Origin: Rs1 sp029027825
GTDB taxonomy: Bacteria > Pseudomonadota > Gammaproteobacteria > Pseudomonadales > Balneatricaceae
Direction: 5' to 3'
DNA: 64,000 nt
Assembly: GCA_029027825.1 (NCBI GenBank)
Contig: CP093399.1
Coordinates: 1,736,001-1,800,000, forward strand
Of the stretch, positions 1 through 9,809 are shown one piece after another. The stretch's first letter is position 1. Each line of letters opens with the position of its first letter. The notes beneath the pieces are model-generated. The model did no database searches. It worked only from the letters and a program-made list of their open reading frames with translations, and was not told the DNA's origin. Both the position numbers and the translations under genes were made by a program.

Positions 1-833
1 ATGCTAAACAGTTAAAAGAAAGTGCTATCAATTTAGATGAGGCAGTTAAGTTTAATGGCAATACCGCCGATACACAGTTCAAAATGACAGATCAAGCGTC
101 AGTAGCGATTGAAGAAATGTCTACATCTGTTCAAGAAGTTTCTCAAAATGCTAATAATGCCGCAACTGCTGCGAATCAAAGCTTGCTGATTACACAATCC
201 AGCGAGAAACAGTTGAATAAGAACAAAGCATCAATCCTAAAATTATCAAGTGAGGTCAGCTCAGCTGCAACTATAATTAATGATCTACATCAAAGTAGTA
301 AAGATATCACTTCTGTATTAGATGTCATAAGAGGAATTGCAGACCAAACCAACTTACTGGCCTTAAATGCCGCTATCGAAGCCGCCAGAGCGGGTGATGC
401 AGGTAGAGGTTTCTCTGTTGTTGCTGACGAAGTGCGTTCTTTAGCCACCAGAACACAAGCATCAACAGAAGAAATTCAAAATATGATAGAGGTTTTACAA
501 ACCGGTACTGACAAAGCGGTAAAGAGTATGGAGATAAGTCAAGAACACGCTTCTATATGCGCAGCAGAGAGTGAACTAATGGTTCAGCAGCTTGAAGCTA
601 TACGCTCTTCTGTAGGGAATATCACCGGAATGACTGGTACTATAGCCGTCGCTGTAGAACAGCAATCTTCTGTCGCCACTGAAATAAGTAAAAATTTACT
701 TGAGATCCGACAACTGGCCCAAGAGAGCTTAAAGTCAACAGTAGCTGCCGACTCTAGCCAATCCTTTAACAAAATGGCCACCGACATGGATGAGCTTGCA
801 ATGCAATTTTGGAATAAAAAATCATCTAGCTAA
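1..833 (+). CDS. Methyl-accepting chemotaxis protein, C-terminal part (5' end outside window)
   Basis: Cytoplasmic signalling domain of a chemoreceptor, which passes receptor state to CheA/CheW. The frame is open from base 1 to the first ATG at 84, so the gene begins outside the window and 84 is not its true start. The hairpin-tip signature QTNLLALNAAIEAARAGD, followed by GRGFSVVADEVRSLA, is encoded at about 340-450 and is flanked by heptad-rich methylation helices. No HAMP or ligand-binding domain is visible here, so the sensed signal cannot be inferred. The C-terminus ends in KKSSS and has no NWETF-like CheR/CheB tether. A second, full-length receptor lies at 45224-46918. Confidence 0.95.
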   Translation, partial: AKQLKESAINLDEAVKFNGNTADTQFKMTDQASVAIEEMSTSVQEVSQNANNAATAANQSLLITQSSEKQLNKNKASILKLSSEVSSAATIINDLHQSSKDITSVLDVIRGIADQTNLLALNAAIEAARAGDAGRGFSVVADEVRSLATRTQASTEEIQNMIEVLQTGTDKAVKSMEISQEHASICAAESELMVQQLEAIRSSVGNITGMTGTIAVAVEQQSSVATEISKNLLEIRQLAQESLKSTVAADSSQSFNKMATDMDELAMQFWNKKSSS

Positions 834-848
834 TATTTTACTCTAATA

Positions 849-1008
849 CCTGAATCCGTGACTTCAAAGTGGATACAGAGTGTAAGATATTGGTTCTACA
901 GTGGAATTGAAAAATCTTAGCTGCACCCGTAGGTTCAGCGGGTATTTTTCTAACCGCCGTAGAATCAAGAGCTTGCGCTATGTGGTGCAGTGAAGTCACT
1001 GATTCAGG
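849..1008 (+). repeat. Family-1 MITE, complete short copy
   Basis: Terminal inverted repeats CCTGAATCCGTGACTTCA (left) and the reverse complement of CCTGAATCAGTGACTTCA (right) bound a 160-bp element without an ORF. The exact 5-bp direct repeat TAATA flanks it (844-848 and 1009-1013), which is the footprint of transposition. Compared with the 209-bp copy at 5650 it lacks about 49 internal bases. Non-autonomous; no matching transposase gene is recognised in the window. Confidence 0.85.
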
Positions 1009-1013
1009 TAATA

Positions 1014-1090
1014 CTTAGATCCGCGGTTTAAAAGTGAATACAGAGTATAATATATTGGTTGTACGGTGGATTTGAACAATTTTAACTGCT
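1014..1090 (+). repeat. Family-1 MITE, decayed left half
   Basis: The bases from TTAGATCCGCGGTTTAAAAG onward match the left half of the family-1 consensus (CTGAATCCGTGACTTCAAAG, then an 'atacagagtataatatattggtt'-like stretch) with many substitutions. No right terminus is found. It directly abuts the intact copy at 849-1008, so one copy seems to have landed beside or within an older one. Confidence 0.6.
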
Positions 1091-1198
1091 AGTTCTTGCG
1101 CACCCCTGCACACCCGTTAAATAAATATACGGGATAGGGAGTGCGCCGAGCTAAACCCGGTATTATATTAGAGGTGTGATTTCTCAGTTCTCTAGAGA

Positions 1199-1258
1199 GA
1201 TACCGTGGGAATAAGGTGTGTCTGGGCAGTAGGCTTGCTGCTCTCGGGCACGAGTCAT
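1199..1258 (-). pseudogene. RAYT transposase relic, N-terminus only
   Basis: On the minus strand, starting at the CAT at 1256-1258, about 20 codons read MTRAREQQAYCPDTPYSHGI, matching the start of the intact RAYT (MTRARSQQICYEATPYYHCV) at 27391. The 5' flank 'atagaacctccc' and the REP-like 'aattgaattatca' at about 1300 are also shared. The rest of 834-1658 has no gene I can support. Confidence 0.6.
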
Positions 1259-1658
1259 AGAACCTCCCGTTCAGAGGCGGTATTTACAGGCTCCCTAAAT
1301 TGAATTATCAATGGGTTAAATCCTACCCTTTTTTTTCATATTAAATTAATTTTTTGTGTCCTTTATTATTTTCTCTGTGTGACATCGGTCGCTCTGCTTT
1401 CGGTAATTCAGTCAATAGTGGCGACCACAAATAAAGTGGTTAGCGGCTTCGTAGCTAGCATTTGGTGTGTGGTGATGGCTTTATCTTAAATAATTACTAA
1501 CACCAGTAATCTCAGCTGATTTATTAGAAAGTAGTAGTGATTAAAATCAATTTCCCCCCATTGATTCATTGATTACAGCTAAATTGAAGGACTACTTAGG
1601 TTGCATCGCCTATGCTAGCTCGCCACTTTTTAAGCAACGAGCTAACAATCATTATTAC

Positions 1659-3650
1659 CTATTTATCATTAGTTTGAATATTGATGGAAGGGTTCATAGA
1701 GAAGAAATTCATCGGTTGGATATGAATAGTCTTCCACTCTGTAGACATCACTGGCCAATCTTCAGCTCTAGGAATATGATGAAAACCGGCGGTAACCCAA
1801 GTCACAATATCCACATTTTGCAGGTTTCTATTGGCTTTAGTCCATGTATCTAGCGTATCGGACCCGTCACTAGCAAAAGCAAACTCGCCACCCGCGTAGC
1901 GTTGTTTTGCATCGTATGGCGTATTCCAAATTTGATGTTTAATATATGCGTTTCTCTTCATTGAAGGATCATTTTCAAAATCAAAAGGCGCTGATCCTAC
2001 GCTCATGTGATGTACCATATATGCAGGGTGATGGCCTAACACGCCGGTTTTAGCAGGGTTGCCAATCATTAAGTATGATGGCTTTTGCGAGCTAATGGTG
2101 AATTTACCTTCGTCTTCAGACTTAATCATGCTTCTTTCTACGCCCCAATATGATTTTCTTGGGCCAGTGCTTGTTTTAGCCACTATATTGGTCCTTACCG
2201 CCGTGTTATTGACATCATTATCTATATCAAAATCAAGTTTAAAGTTGAAATAGTGACTGTGATACGCCGCCACTAAACTCGGCGCTATAAGCTCGCCATA
2301 TTTAGTGTCTTCTTCGCTGGTAGCATCTTGCATAGATTTAGAGATGACACCTTTGACACCGTCTAATCCTGTTGCGCCCACTTTGATCAACATATCGCCA
2401 TTTTGTTTAAAACGATAATCGATCAAATAGTCATAGTTACCCACTTCTGAGGCTGTTCTGACCACTAACTCAGTCTCAGGTCTTCCTTCTGCTGGGATAA
2501 AAACGCCATTTTCGAAATCTTGGGCGAATATTTCAAAATGCCTCCATGCGGGGTCGCCTATATTGCGTTCAAAAATACAAATAGCATCTGGAATTTCCAT
2601 CACCGCACCATTGTCATCATGAATAATGGCGGGAAGATATGTTGCATAAGACGGGCAATCAACGTTTTTAGTCAGTGGCGTCATAAACAAGCCAAATCCA
2701 TATTCGCCACTGTCCATATAGGTTCGCCAGTACCAGCCGCTATTCATGTCCATGTAGGGAACAAAAACTTCAGATAAATGCGTTTGATACAAAACAGATC
2801 TTTGTTTGCCTTGATCATTAACATTTATTTGAGAGACGACTAAACCTGGTCTTTTATCTGTTCTTATCCGAAAGTTCCAGATATCCCAACTAATTTTACT
2901 CCCCTCTATTGTATAGTTGGGTTTGCCTTTTTGACTTAAAACTGCCGGATTTAATTTATTGGCTATTTTAACTCTGCTTTTCAATTCATCTTGAGTATAT
3001 CCCCAAGGGTCTGTTGCTACAGCAACCACACCTTCATCAATGACGCTAATCACTTCTTTCTCTTCAAGGTCAACGGTTGCATACAGTCCTTCTATCGGCA
3101 TCGCGTAGAAATTGGACTGCGTAGGATTAACATAACAGGGAACCTTCATCACTCTCTTGCCTGAAGTTTCTTGGTCAAAGAAATTACCCGCAGTTAAGGG
3201 CAGGCAGAACACCTCGTCAGGCGTTAGTCCGCGCTTTTTAAGCCCTGCTATCATTTCTTTAGATTGTAGACCGAGCTCCATCGCCTGTAAAAACTCAGTA
3301 AATGTAACCATCGGCTGACCTTTAAGCTTCTCAAAGCTTTCTACTTTGTTTTTATCTAAATTGACGATGGCCTTGGAAAAACCATCTTTAGAAGTCATGT
3401 GTACAGTGGCTTTTCTATGCAGAGCATCGCCTTCTTTCCATTTAGTGACGAACGCTTTATCCGGCTCTAAAAGCTCAATAAGAGGATACAAAGTACTTTT
3501 ATTGCCATATCCACTATTCTTTAATATTTTATTGATGGTCTTATATTCAGCGGCATCAAAACCATCAAGAGGATGGTTTACCTGCGCTTGAGACAGTGTG
3601 GACAGGAGTAAAAACCCCATAATTCCAACCGTGTTTTTAATTATGGTCAT
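1659..3650 (-). CDS. tynA: Copper-containing primary-amine oxidase (TynA-like)
   Basis: Oxidatively deaminates primary amines such as tyramine or phenylethylamine to aldehyde, ammonia and H2O2 in the periplasm. The 663-residue precursor begins with a hydrophobic signal peptide ending near AQA (residue 22). Catalytic features are all visible: the topaquinone precursor Tyr406 in the NYD motif (VGNYDYL), the catalytic base Asp313 (YMDSGEYG), copper ligands His464 and His466 (YHSHYF) and a third His near 624-625 (GFHHIPRAEDW). GAGG precedes the ATG by about 9 bases. It lies downstream of an aldehyde dehydrogenase and near a FeaR-type regulator, the same set as E. coli tynA-feaB-feaR. It is shorter than E. 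coli TynA, whose extra N-terminal domain I do not see. Function is well supported; the exact substrate is inferred. Confidence 0.93.
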   Translation of the reverse strand: MTIIKNTVGIMGFLLLSTLSQAQVNHPLDGFDAAEYKTINKILKNSGYGNKSTLYPLIELLEPDKAFVTKWKEGDALHRKATVHMTSKDGFSKAIVNLDKNKVESFEKLKGQPMVTFTEFLQAMELGLQSKEMIAGLKKRGLTPDEVFCLPLTAGNFFDQETSGKRVMKVPCYVNPTQSNFYAMPIEGLYATVDLEEKEVISVIDEGVVAVATDPWGYTQDELKSRVKIANKLNPAVLSQKGKPNYTIEGSKISWDIWNFRIRTDKRPGLVVSQINVNDQGKQRSVLYQTHLSEVFVPYMDMNSGWYWRTYMDSGEYGFGLFMTPLTKNVDCPSYATYLPAIIHDDNGAVMEIPDAICIFERNIGDPAWRHFEIFAQDFENGVFIPAEGRPETELVVRTASEVGNYDYLIDYRFKQNGDMLIKVGATGLDGVKGVISKSMQDATSEEDTKYGELIAPSLVAAYHSHYFNFKLDFDIDNDVNNTAVRTNIVAKTSTGPRKSYWGVERSMIKSEDEGKFTISSQKPSYLMIGNPAKTGVLGHHPAYMVHHMSVGSAPFDFENDPSMKRNAYIKHQIWNTPYDAKQRYAGGEFAFASDGSDTLDTWTKANRNLQNVDIVTWVTAGFHHIPRAEDWPVMSTEWKTIHIQPMNFFSMNPSINIQTNDK

Positions 3651-3678
3651 GATCTTTTTCCTCGTTTATTTATTGTAT

Positions 3679-3798
3679 TTATAACGGGTGACAGGTTTTG
3701 TAATTTAAGCTGTCAATGCCAAATTCAGTGCCCTGCCCTGAGCCTTTTATGCCGCCAAAATCCCCTATAGAATCAACCGTGCTATGGTGGTTAATCCA
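3679..3798 (-). pseudogene. Aldehyde dehydrogenase 3' relic
   Basis: The minus strand between the aldehyde dehydrogenase and the amine oxidase encodes the last ~39 codons of a second aldehyde dehydrogenase: WINHHSTVDSIGDFGGIKGS, then GQGTEFGIDSLNYK and a stop. This aligns with the C-terminus of the intact neighbour (WINKHGAIQPNAPFGGVKSS, GLGVEFGEEGLQEY). The codon just before the Trp is a stop in this frame, so no upstream part survives. It is best explained as the end of a tandem or functionally similar ALDH gene that was otherwise deleted. Confidence 0.8.
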
Positions 3799-3902
3799 TT
3801 AATACCTAAGGGATTACGCCAGTAACTATGATAACATGGTGACGGCTAGTGTTATTATTTATCAGTCTTTATTACTCCTGCTCATTGGCGCAAGGCTGGG
3901 GT

Positions 3903-5309
3903 CTAGCTAAATATAACTTGTATATTGGTATATTCTTGCAAACCCTCCTCGCCAAATTCCACGCCTAATCCAGAGCTTTTCACCCCTCCAAAGGGGGCGT
4001 TTGGCTGGATAGCGCCGTGTTTATTGATCCATACCGAACCACATTCCATGCGCGCGGCAATCTCCTTGGCCTTGGCGATATCATTTGACCAAACAGAGCC
4101 ACCTAAACCATTTTCTGATTGATTAGATTGGGAAATCACCGCATCAAGATCATCAAATTTGATGATCGGCAGTACTGGGCCAAATTGTTCTTCGTAAACC
4201 AAGCTATCTTGCTCGGTTAAATCTGCGATGATTGTCGGTGGATAAAACAGCCCCTCTCCCGGTTTTCCACCCAGTAATAGCCGCCCTTTGGGCACAGCTT
4301 CGCTCACTAGGCGGGCGACTTTATCAAACTGCATCTTATTTTGAATGGGCCCCAAAATACTGTCTTCGTGCATGCCATCTCCGACGGGAATAGTCTGGGC
4401 AAACTTTACCAACTCTGCGCAGACGTCCTCATAGACATCGGCATGCACATAGAGGCGTTTAATCGCGGCGCAGGTTTGTCCATTATTAATAAACCCTCCC
4501 CAAAACAACCCCTCGGCGATGGCCACCGGGTCGACATCTGCCAGTACTATAGCTGCATCATTACCCCCCATTTCCAAGGTCAAACGCTTTATGGTTTGCG
4601 CAGCCGATTGCATTATTTTTTTGCCGGTAGCGATAGAGCCGGTAAAGACAATTTTTTTAATATCCGGATGAGCCGACATGGCAGCCCCCAAACTCTCGCC
4701 TTCATCGACAGCCGTTAGGCAGTTGACCACCCCATTAGGTAGAACCTTGTCGATAATTTCTATCAACCTCAAGGTTGACAATGGGGTGTTAGGGGAAGGT
4801 TTGATGACGACAGTATTACCGGTGCGCAGTGCCGGTAGTATGTGCCAAATAGCGATCATCACCGGGAAATTCCACGGGGTAATTGAACCGACAACCCCCA
4901 GCGGCTTACGATACAATTGAACAGTACCCTCCTCCCCATCCTGAAGCGTTTTCATTTTCAAGGTTAGCCCGCAAGTATATTGCGCCCAGGCAACGGCCCC
5001 TCCCATTTCCCACCTAGAGCCTAAACCATTTAAAGGCTTTCCCTGCTCTAGGGTGATTAGTGTTGCCAGCTCTTCACTGTGTTTTTCAATAGCCGCGGCG
5101 ACTGCCTCGCAAGCGACTTGCAACTGTTGATCTGATTGCTTAGACCAGCTGGTAAACGCAGCTTTAGCAGCGGCCACTGCTTGATTCAAGTGCTGGGTTG
5201 TTGCCTGTGGCGCTTCGGCTATCAACTTTCCTGTTGCCGGATTATTGACAGCGAAGCCGTTCTTAGAATGGATTTTTTCACCATTGATAATTAATCCGTA
5301 AGTTTCCAT
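3903..5309 (-). CDS. NAD(P)-dependent aldehyde dehydrogenase (FeaB-like role)
   Basis: Class-wide ALDH fold, 468 residues. Visible motifs: PWNFPV with catalytic Asn147, Lys170 in VIKPSPNTP, the nucleotide-binding FTGS at 222-225, general base Glu246 in LEMGGN, catalytic Cys280 in NNGQTC and EEQFGPV near residue 370. GAGGGG lies about 8 bases before the ATG. Position beside a tyramine-type amine oxidase and a FeaR-like regulator suggests it oxidises the arylacetaldehyde made by that oxidase; sequence alone fixes only the ALDH activity. It is slightly shorter than typical FeaB (about 499 residues) and closer in length to short-chain-substrate ALDHs, so the substrate remains an inference. Confidence 0.9.
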   Translation of the reverse strand: METYGLIINGEKIHSKNGFAVNNPATGKLIAEAPQATTQHLNQAVAAAKAAFTSWSKQSDQQLQVACEAVAAAIEKHSEELATLITLEQGKPLNGLGSRWEMGGAVAWAQYTCGLTLKMKTLQDGEEGTVQLYRKPLGVVGSITPWNFPVMIAIWHILPALRTGNTVVIKPSPNTPLSTLRLIEIIDKVLPNGVVNCLTAVDEGESLGAAMSAHPDIKKIVFTGSIATGKKIMQSAAQTIKRLTLEMGGNDAAIVLADVDPVAIAEGLFWGGFINNGQTCAAIKRLYVHADVYEDVCAELVKFAQTIPVGDGMHEDSILGPIQNKMQFDKVARLVSEAVPKGRLLLGGKPGEGLFYPPTIIADLTEQDSLVYEEQFGPVLPIIKFDDLDAVISQSNQSENGLGGSVWSNDIAKAKEIAARMECGSVWINKHGAIQPNAPFGGVKSSGLGVEFGEEGLQEYTNIQVIFS

Positions 5310-5649
5310 TTGGATACCCCTCTACAATTTAGCCAAAAATTTCAGTGTCTATTGTTGAATACTATTAAACCTGGTTTCGGTGATTCGACTGCCGAATACA
5401 GATTTAACTACTCAGTTGATAATATTCAATTGATCGAAAAATGGTCTTGGTAAAACGCGTTTATATTTAGGACAAAAACGTCTTGGTCTGCTATCTGATC
5501 GCTTTTTGTTTACATTTAAAATAGTATTTTCAAGATCAGCGAGTGATTTTTAGAGGGATTTTAGGGAAGCAGCTAACTCAGATGATTGACTGTCTGCTCG
5601 ATTTATTTTATTTTATTAATAACTGTTACCCTGTTAAGGTTAATATATT

Positions 5650-5858
5650 CCTGAATCAGTGACTTCACTGCACCACATAGCGCAAGCTCTTGATTTTACG
5701 GCAGTTAGAAAAATGCCCACTGAACCTACGGGTTTTATGCAGGGATGCATTTATTTAGCGAATGCAGGACGCATATGAGTTTGCAGCTAAGATTTTTCGA
5801 TTCCACCGTAAAACCAATATCTTACACTCTGTATTCACTTTGAAGTCACGGATTCAGG
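5650..5858 (-). repeat. Family-1 MITE, complete long copy
   Basis: A 209-bp element in the feaB-feaR divergent intergenic region, opposite in orientation to the copy at 849. The exact 5-bp direct repeat ATATT lies on both sides (5645-5649 and 5859-5863). It holds an extra ~49-bp centre (around 5733-5782) missing from the 160-bp copies, so it is nearer to the parental element. Its right end is only about 45 bp from the regulator start, so it may separate or supply promoter sequence. The rest of 5310-5902 shows no gene. Confidence 0.85.
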
Positions 5859-5902
5859 ATATTGTTAGATTTTTTTGCTAAGTAATTAATTTAGGTTAAT
5901 TT

Positions 5903-6802
5903 ATGCATGAGTTAAGTTTGGACAACTGGGAGAATAATCTACAACAAGTTTGTGGTTTATACCGTGCTGTTGCAGCGCCAAGCTGCAAAAATGTCATAGG
6001 AAAAGTGTTGGGCTATCAAACAAGTGGCTTAGATATTGCCGATATTTCTTGTAACTTACGTTCAATAAATCGTAATCAAAGTGATATAGCTAAAGACAGC
6101 GAACAACATTTTTTTCTGCTGCAACAGAAACAGGGACAATGTCGGATTACTCAGCGCAACCAGCAAATATTTTTAGCCACCGGTGATTTTGCTTTGATGG
6201 ATTCTAGCTACCCGGTAGATTTATATTATGATGGAAAATTTTCCCGTCAAGTTTCATACCACTTACCAGCCAGTGCCATGCATAATTTACGCGCCGACAA
6301 TTCATCTGATTTTCACTTGGAGGGTAAAAACCCAAAAGCCCTAGTTCTCAGTAGTTATCTAGCTAATATCTTCAGTGATGAACAAGAGTTTCAATTTGAT
6401 AATGAAAAAATATTAGTCTTGCAAAACCTAGTCACACTTTCATTTATTCACTCACAACAACACTTTCCTCAAGATCAGAAAATTTATAGACAAGCTGTGC
6501 AACTGATCCAGCATAATATCGCTGATATTTACTTAAAACCAAAAATGTTAGCTGAACTCCTGGGAGTCTCTCTACGAGAATTACAAAAAGTATTTCAAAA
6601 ATCCGGCCACACTATAGGCTCAGTGATTTGTGAATATAGGTTGCAACAAGCAGTACAAAAATTATCACTGACCCACAATACAAAACAGAGGCATTCAATT
6701 GCCAATTTAGCGCTAGAATGTGGCTTTGCGGATTTATCATATTTTAATCGCCGTTTTAAACGACGTTTTGGCTGTTGCCCTACTAAATACAAAATAAATT
6801 AA
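5903..6802 (+). CDS. feaR: AraC-family regulator, FeaR-like
   Basis: 299-residue activator with an N-terminal sensing domain and two helix-turn-helix motifs at the C-terminus (about 205-297: MLAELLGVSLRELQKVFQKS, then IANLALECGFADLSYFNRRF and the family-typical RRFGCCPTKY). Length and the N-terminal half (QVCGLYRA, FALMDSSYPVDLYYDG) resemble E. coli FeaR, which activates tynA and feaB. Gene order, divergent from an aldehyde dehydrogenase followed by an amine oxidase, supports that role. AGG lies about 7 bases before the ATG. No operator could be assigned with confidence. Confidence 0.85.
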   Translation: MHELSLDNWENNLQQVCGLYRAVAAPSCKNVIGKVLGYQTSGLDIADISCNLRSINRNQSDIAKDSEQHFFLLQQKQGQCRITQRNQQIFLATGDFALMDSSYPVDLYYDGKFSRQVSYHLPASAMHNLRADNSSDFHLEGKNPKALVLSSYLANIFSDEQEFQFDNEKILVLQNLVTLSFIHSQQHFPQDQKIYRQAVQLIQHNIADIYLKPKMLAELLGVSLRELQKVFQKSGHTIGSVICEYRLQQAVQKLSLTHNTKQRHSIANLALECGFADLSYFNRRFKRRFGCCPTKYKIN

Positions 6803-7072
6803 AGCCAATTACACCTTTGGCATAACCTCTTTGTATCAACACCCTTTACCCTGTAGGAAAAATAGACCGAAACTAACCCGGATATTCCGTTTTTGATAAG
6901 TGATGGGCAGTATTTCAACCTCATACTACTAAAAACATGTCCTTGATTAATAGAATATGGCCTTTGGTCCAATCTTTATCGTAATCAACAGGATATTTCG
7001 AAGGATGTATGCGAATCAGCCGTTTATACAGCTTAAGAGTCACACTTAGCAGCGTTCTCAGATATTTATCAG

Positions 7073-7200
7073 CTAGGAAATACCTTACCGTTTAAATTGA
7101 TCCATTTGATGCATAACTCTTTAGCGTATTTTTGTAACGCCTCACAGCTAAACTGATGCACACCTTTTGTGCTGCATCGCCTTGTATAAGCGATGGCTGG
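7073..7200 (-). pseudogene. RAYT transposase relic, C-terminus only
   Basis: Minus-strand codons read STKGVHQFSCEALQKYAKEL then CIKWINLNGKVFPS and a stop at 7073-7075. This matches the C-terminus of the intact RAYT (SKGAHHFGRAMGRCEALREQ, AKRLSIKWIKG, KLFPT) with a four-residue gap. The downstream 'cacacttagcagcgt' is also shared with the intact copy's 3' flank. The rest of 6803-7259 shows no gene. Confidence 0.65.
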
Positions 7201-7259
7201 TTTATATTGGCCTCTCCTTAAGAATATAAATAAATTTCTTTGTTATCCAATAATTTTAC

Positions 7260-9764
7260 TTAAGAATACATATAAAAAGACCTAGCAGCAGCACTGTTAA
7301 AAGCAGAGGGTTGGCTTTGCTTGAATGTTGCTTCGCTTATGTTGCTTTCTTCAGCGCCCTTGAACTCTAATAAATCCGCTCTATGCTGATTCGGTAAATA
7401 TTGATCTAAAATATTTTCATCGATAGCATCTTGATGCATTACATCAGACAAATCTAACAGCGACCCCTTACCTTTCTCATAGGCTAGCCATACGTCATCG
7501 ACACGATGACTACTTCCCAGATCATCAGTCCAATATGAGCGTAATCCTATCAGGTTCCCTTGATTGTTTTCTGCTATTTGGGACGGGTTAAAATCAATAG
7601 CACTGACGCCTTTTTCCAGCAGAGTATATAATTCATGTGTTTGTGAAATTCCATCTTGATTGCTATCTTGCCAAATTCTTAATTCTGAATAAATAGCATC
7701 ATCTGAATTAAGCACTGCATCTTGATTATGATCGTAGTCACTCAGTGCATTAAAACCATCCCTCGCTAATTCACCATTGCTCATGATGGTGTGTTCACCA
7801 AACAATTCACTCGCGTTATTAATTAGTCCATCACCGTTAACATCTAATACCAGAAAACCATCATCAGCTGACGCCCAGCCTGTTTTGTCTAGCTTGCCAT
7901 CGGCATCAATATCAAACATTACGCCACTGGCTTGCGCCAGTGTTTCAACCCCATCGTCATCAAGGTCCAAAATCAAAGGGGTTGATAAGGTGCGCTCTTG
8001 GACGTTAAATTTAACAACTTCCTCGTAGCTGTTATTGTCGCTGTTGGTCATCCTAATCCGGACCGTGTAAGCGTCTTGAGTCGTTACGTTGGGATTGGCA
8101 ACTAAAATTAGCTGATCATTGTTAATGCCACCGATACGTATTGCATCATTATCATCATCACCTGGGCCTGCAACTACTGCATAAGACCATATAGACGTAT
8201 CATCGTCAGTAGCTAGATGAGCAATGGTGTTATTTTCACCGGTGTTTTCGTAAATAGTCAAAGGATTAAACTGTTTAAATTTCAAACCGCTTATACCTTC
8301 ACCAGGGGTGTAAGGCGCGCCCACAAACGTGTACTTTGCACTCAATCTCGCAGTGTTTAAAGAGCTATAAACGACAACTGCATTTTTACTATATGATACT
8401 TCGCCACTTACCCCGTTGACACTGATAGCAAAGGTATCTGATGTCGTATAAGAGCCTAATGAGTAAATAGAACTACCATTTTCATAAACGAAAGCGGTGC
8501 CAGCTGCAGACAAGTGAATTGCATAATCAATAACATGATGGGGACTCACCGCGCTTTCGCCAGGCAAACTGAGCCCCCACCTTCCCGCATCACCTATGGC
8601 TAATGCCGAGAACTCCACACTGGGGCCTAAACTCCCTAATGTGGTTTGCGCAGTTTCAATCAGCGTATTAAAACCTTCAGTCGCGGTTTTAACCACCACC
8701 CCGGGATTAGATACATCGACTGTAGCAACGTCTCTGATAAAAGAGGGAGCGGCAAAGCTCTCTTCTAACGAGTCTCCATTTTCATTATTTAACAATAAAT
8801 CCACGGTATAAGGATCAGATTGCACTCTAAAGCTGATCGCTTTTTCAAAGCTGTTACCGTGATTATCTATAACGGCTACCCTGATAGAAAACTGCGCTTG
8901 GTCAGCGATCATCGGGTTATCAATAAAAATTAATTCACTGCCATTAATACCGCCCATTATAACCGCGTTATTATCCTCATCACCGGCTCCCGAGGCTAGA
9001 GAATAGTGCCAAGCGCTACTATCTTGATCATCTGTTATTAATCTCGCGATGGTCTGATTAGTACCAATGTTTTGATAAACCGTGAAATGCTCAAAGGACA
9101 TTTGTAAATCAGTGATTCCAGCACCTTTATCATAAGGTGCTGCTGTAAACCAAAATTTATCTGTGAGCTGAACACTGTTCAATGAAGTATAAAAAAGCAC
9201 ACCATTTTTCATATAAGTAACGGCAGAACTTATTTCATCAAGATCGATGGTAAATAAGTCGCTGACAGTGAAAGTGCCATAATCAGCGATCAGAACGCCA
9301 TTTTCGTAGACAACAACTTTGCCATTTTCCAATGAAAGCGCATAATCTATCACTTTATAAGCGTTATTCACGTCCTCTGCCGCGATCAGACCACTGCTAT
9401 TTAAACCAAACATGCCGTTGTTCAATGTTACTGAATCAGTGGCCGCCTTAAAAGAAACGCTCATCCCATCTGATGCAAGTGCCTGATCTTTTGAATTAAC
9501 CAGCGTATTCCATTGAGCCTCTCCAATTTTAAGTAACGAACCGGATGTTGATATATCGACCTCAGTTATGTCTCCTTGAAAGGCGTCTTGGACTTTAATA
9601 TTTATCGGTGCGCTATTCGCAATCACCTTAAATTCAATCACTTCTTCATAACTCTGATGGTGGTTATCGGTGACTCTTACCCGTACAGAAAAAATATTCT
9701 GACTAGTGATAATAAAATTCTCTGCAAAAAATATTTCATTACTAGCAGCACCGCCGATAGTCAC
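7260..9764 (-). CDS. Adhesin fragment 3: last repeats and calcium-binding C-terminus
   Basis: Open frame of up to 834 codons after the TAG at 9810, in the same frame as the preceding fragment, so only that stop separates them. It holds the fifth and sixth ~200-residue repeats, then a known RTX-associated region: LILDLDDDGVETL, FDIDADGKLDKTGW, DGFLVLDVNGDGLINN, SELFGEH, WQDSNQDGISQTHEL. These DxDxDG loops bind calcium in exported proteins. No ribosome-binding site was found before the first ATG at 9764, so independent translation is doubtful. Confidence 0.6.
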   Translation of the reverse strand: MTIGGAASNEIFFAENFIITSQNIFSVRVRVTDNHHQSYEEVIEFKVIANSAPINIKVQDAFQGDITEVDISTSGSLLKIGEAQWNTLVNSKDQALASDGMSVSFKAATDSVTLNNGMFGLNSSGLIAAEDVNNAYKVIDYALSLENGKVVVYENGVLIADYGTFTVSDLFTIDLDEISSAVTYMKNGVLFYTSLNSVQLTDKFWFTAAPYDKGAGITDLQMSFEHFTVYQNIGTNQTIARLITDDQDSSAWHYSLASGAGDEDNNAVIMGGINGSELIFIDNPMIADQAQFSIRVAVIDNHGNSFEKAISFRVQSDPYTVDLLLNNENGDSLEESFAAPSFIRDVATVDVSNPGVVVKTATEGFNTLIETAQTTLGSLGPSVEFSALAIGDAGRWGLSLPGESAVSPHHVIDYAIHLSAAGTAFVYENGSSIYSLGSYTTSDTFAISVNGVSGEVSYSKNAVVVYSSLNTARLSAKYTFVGAPYTPGEGISGLKFKQFNPLTIYENTGENNTIAHLATDDDTSIWSYAVVAGPGDDDNDAIRIGGINNDQLILVANPNVTTQDAYTVRIRMTNSDNNSYEEVVKFNVQERTLSTPLILDLDDDGVETLAQASGVMFDIDADGKLDKTGWASADDGFLVLDVNGDGLINNASELFGEHTIMSNGELARDGFNALSDYDHNQDAVLNSDDAIYSELRIWQDSNQDGISQTHELYTLLEKGVSAIDFNPSQIAENNQGNLIGLRSYWTDDLGSSHRVDDVWLAYEKGKGSLLDLSDVMHQDAIDENILDQYLPNQHRADLLEFKGAEESNISEATFKQSQPSAFNSAAARSFYMYS

Positions 9765-9809
9765 ACTGGCATTATCATTGTCACCATCGCCAGCAACAAG
9801 AGTGTAAGA

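Noticed and set aside
1569..1853. 94-codon plus-strand frame
   Set aside because: Its second half is antisense to the amine-oxidase gene; no ribosome-binding site.
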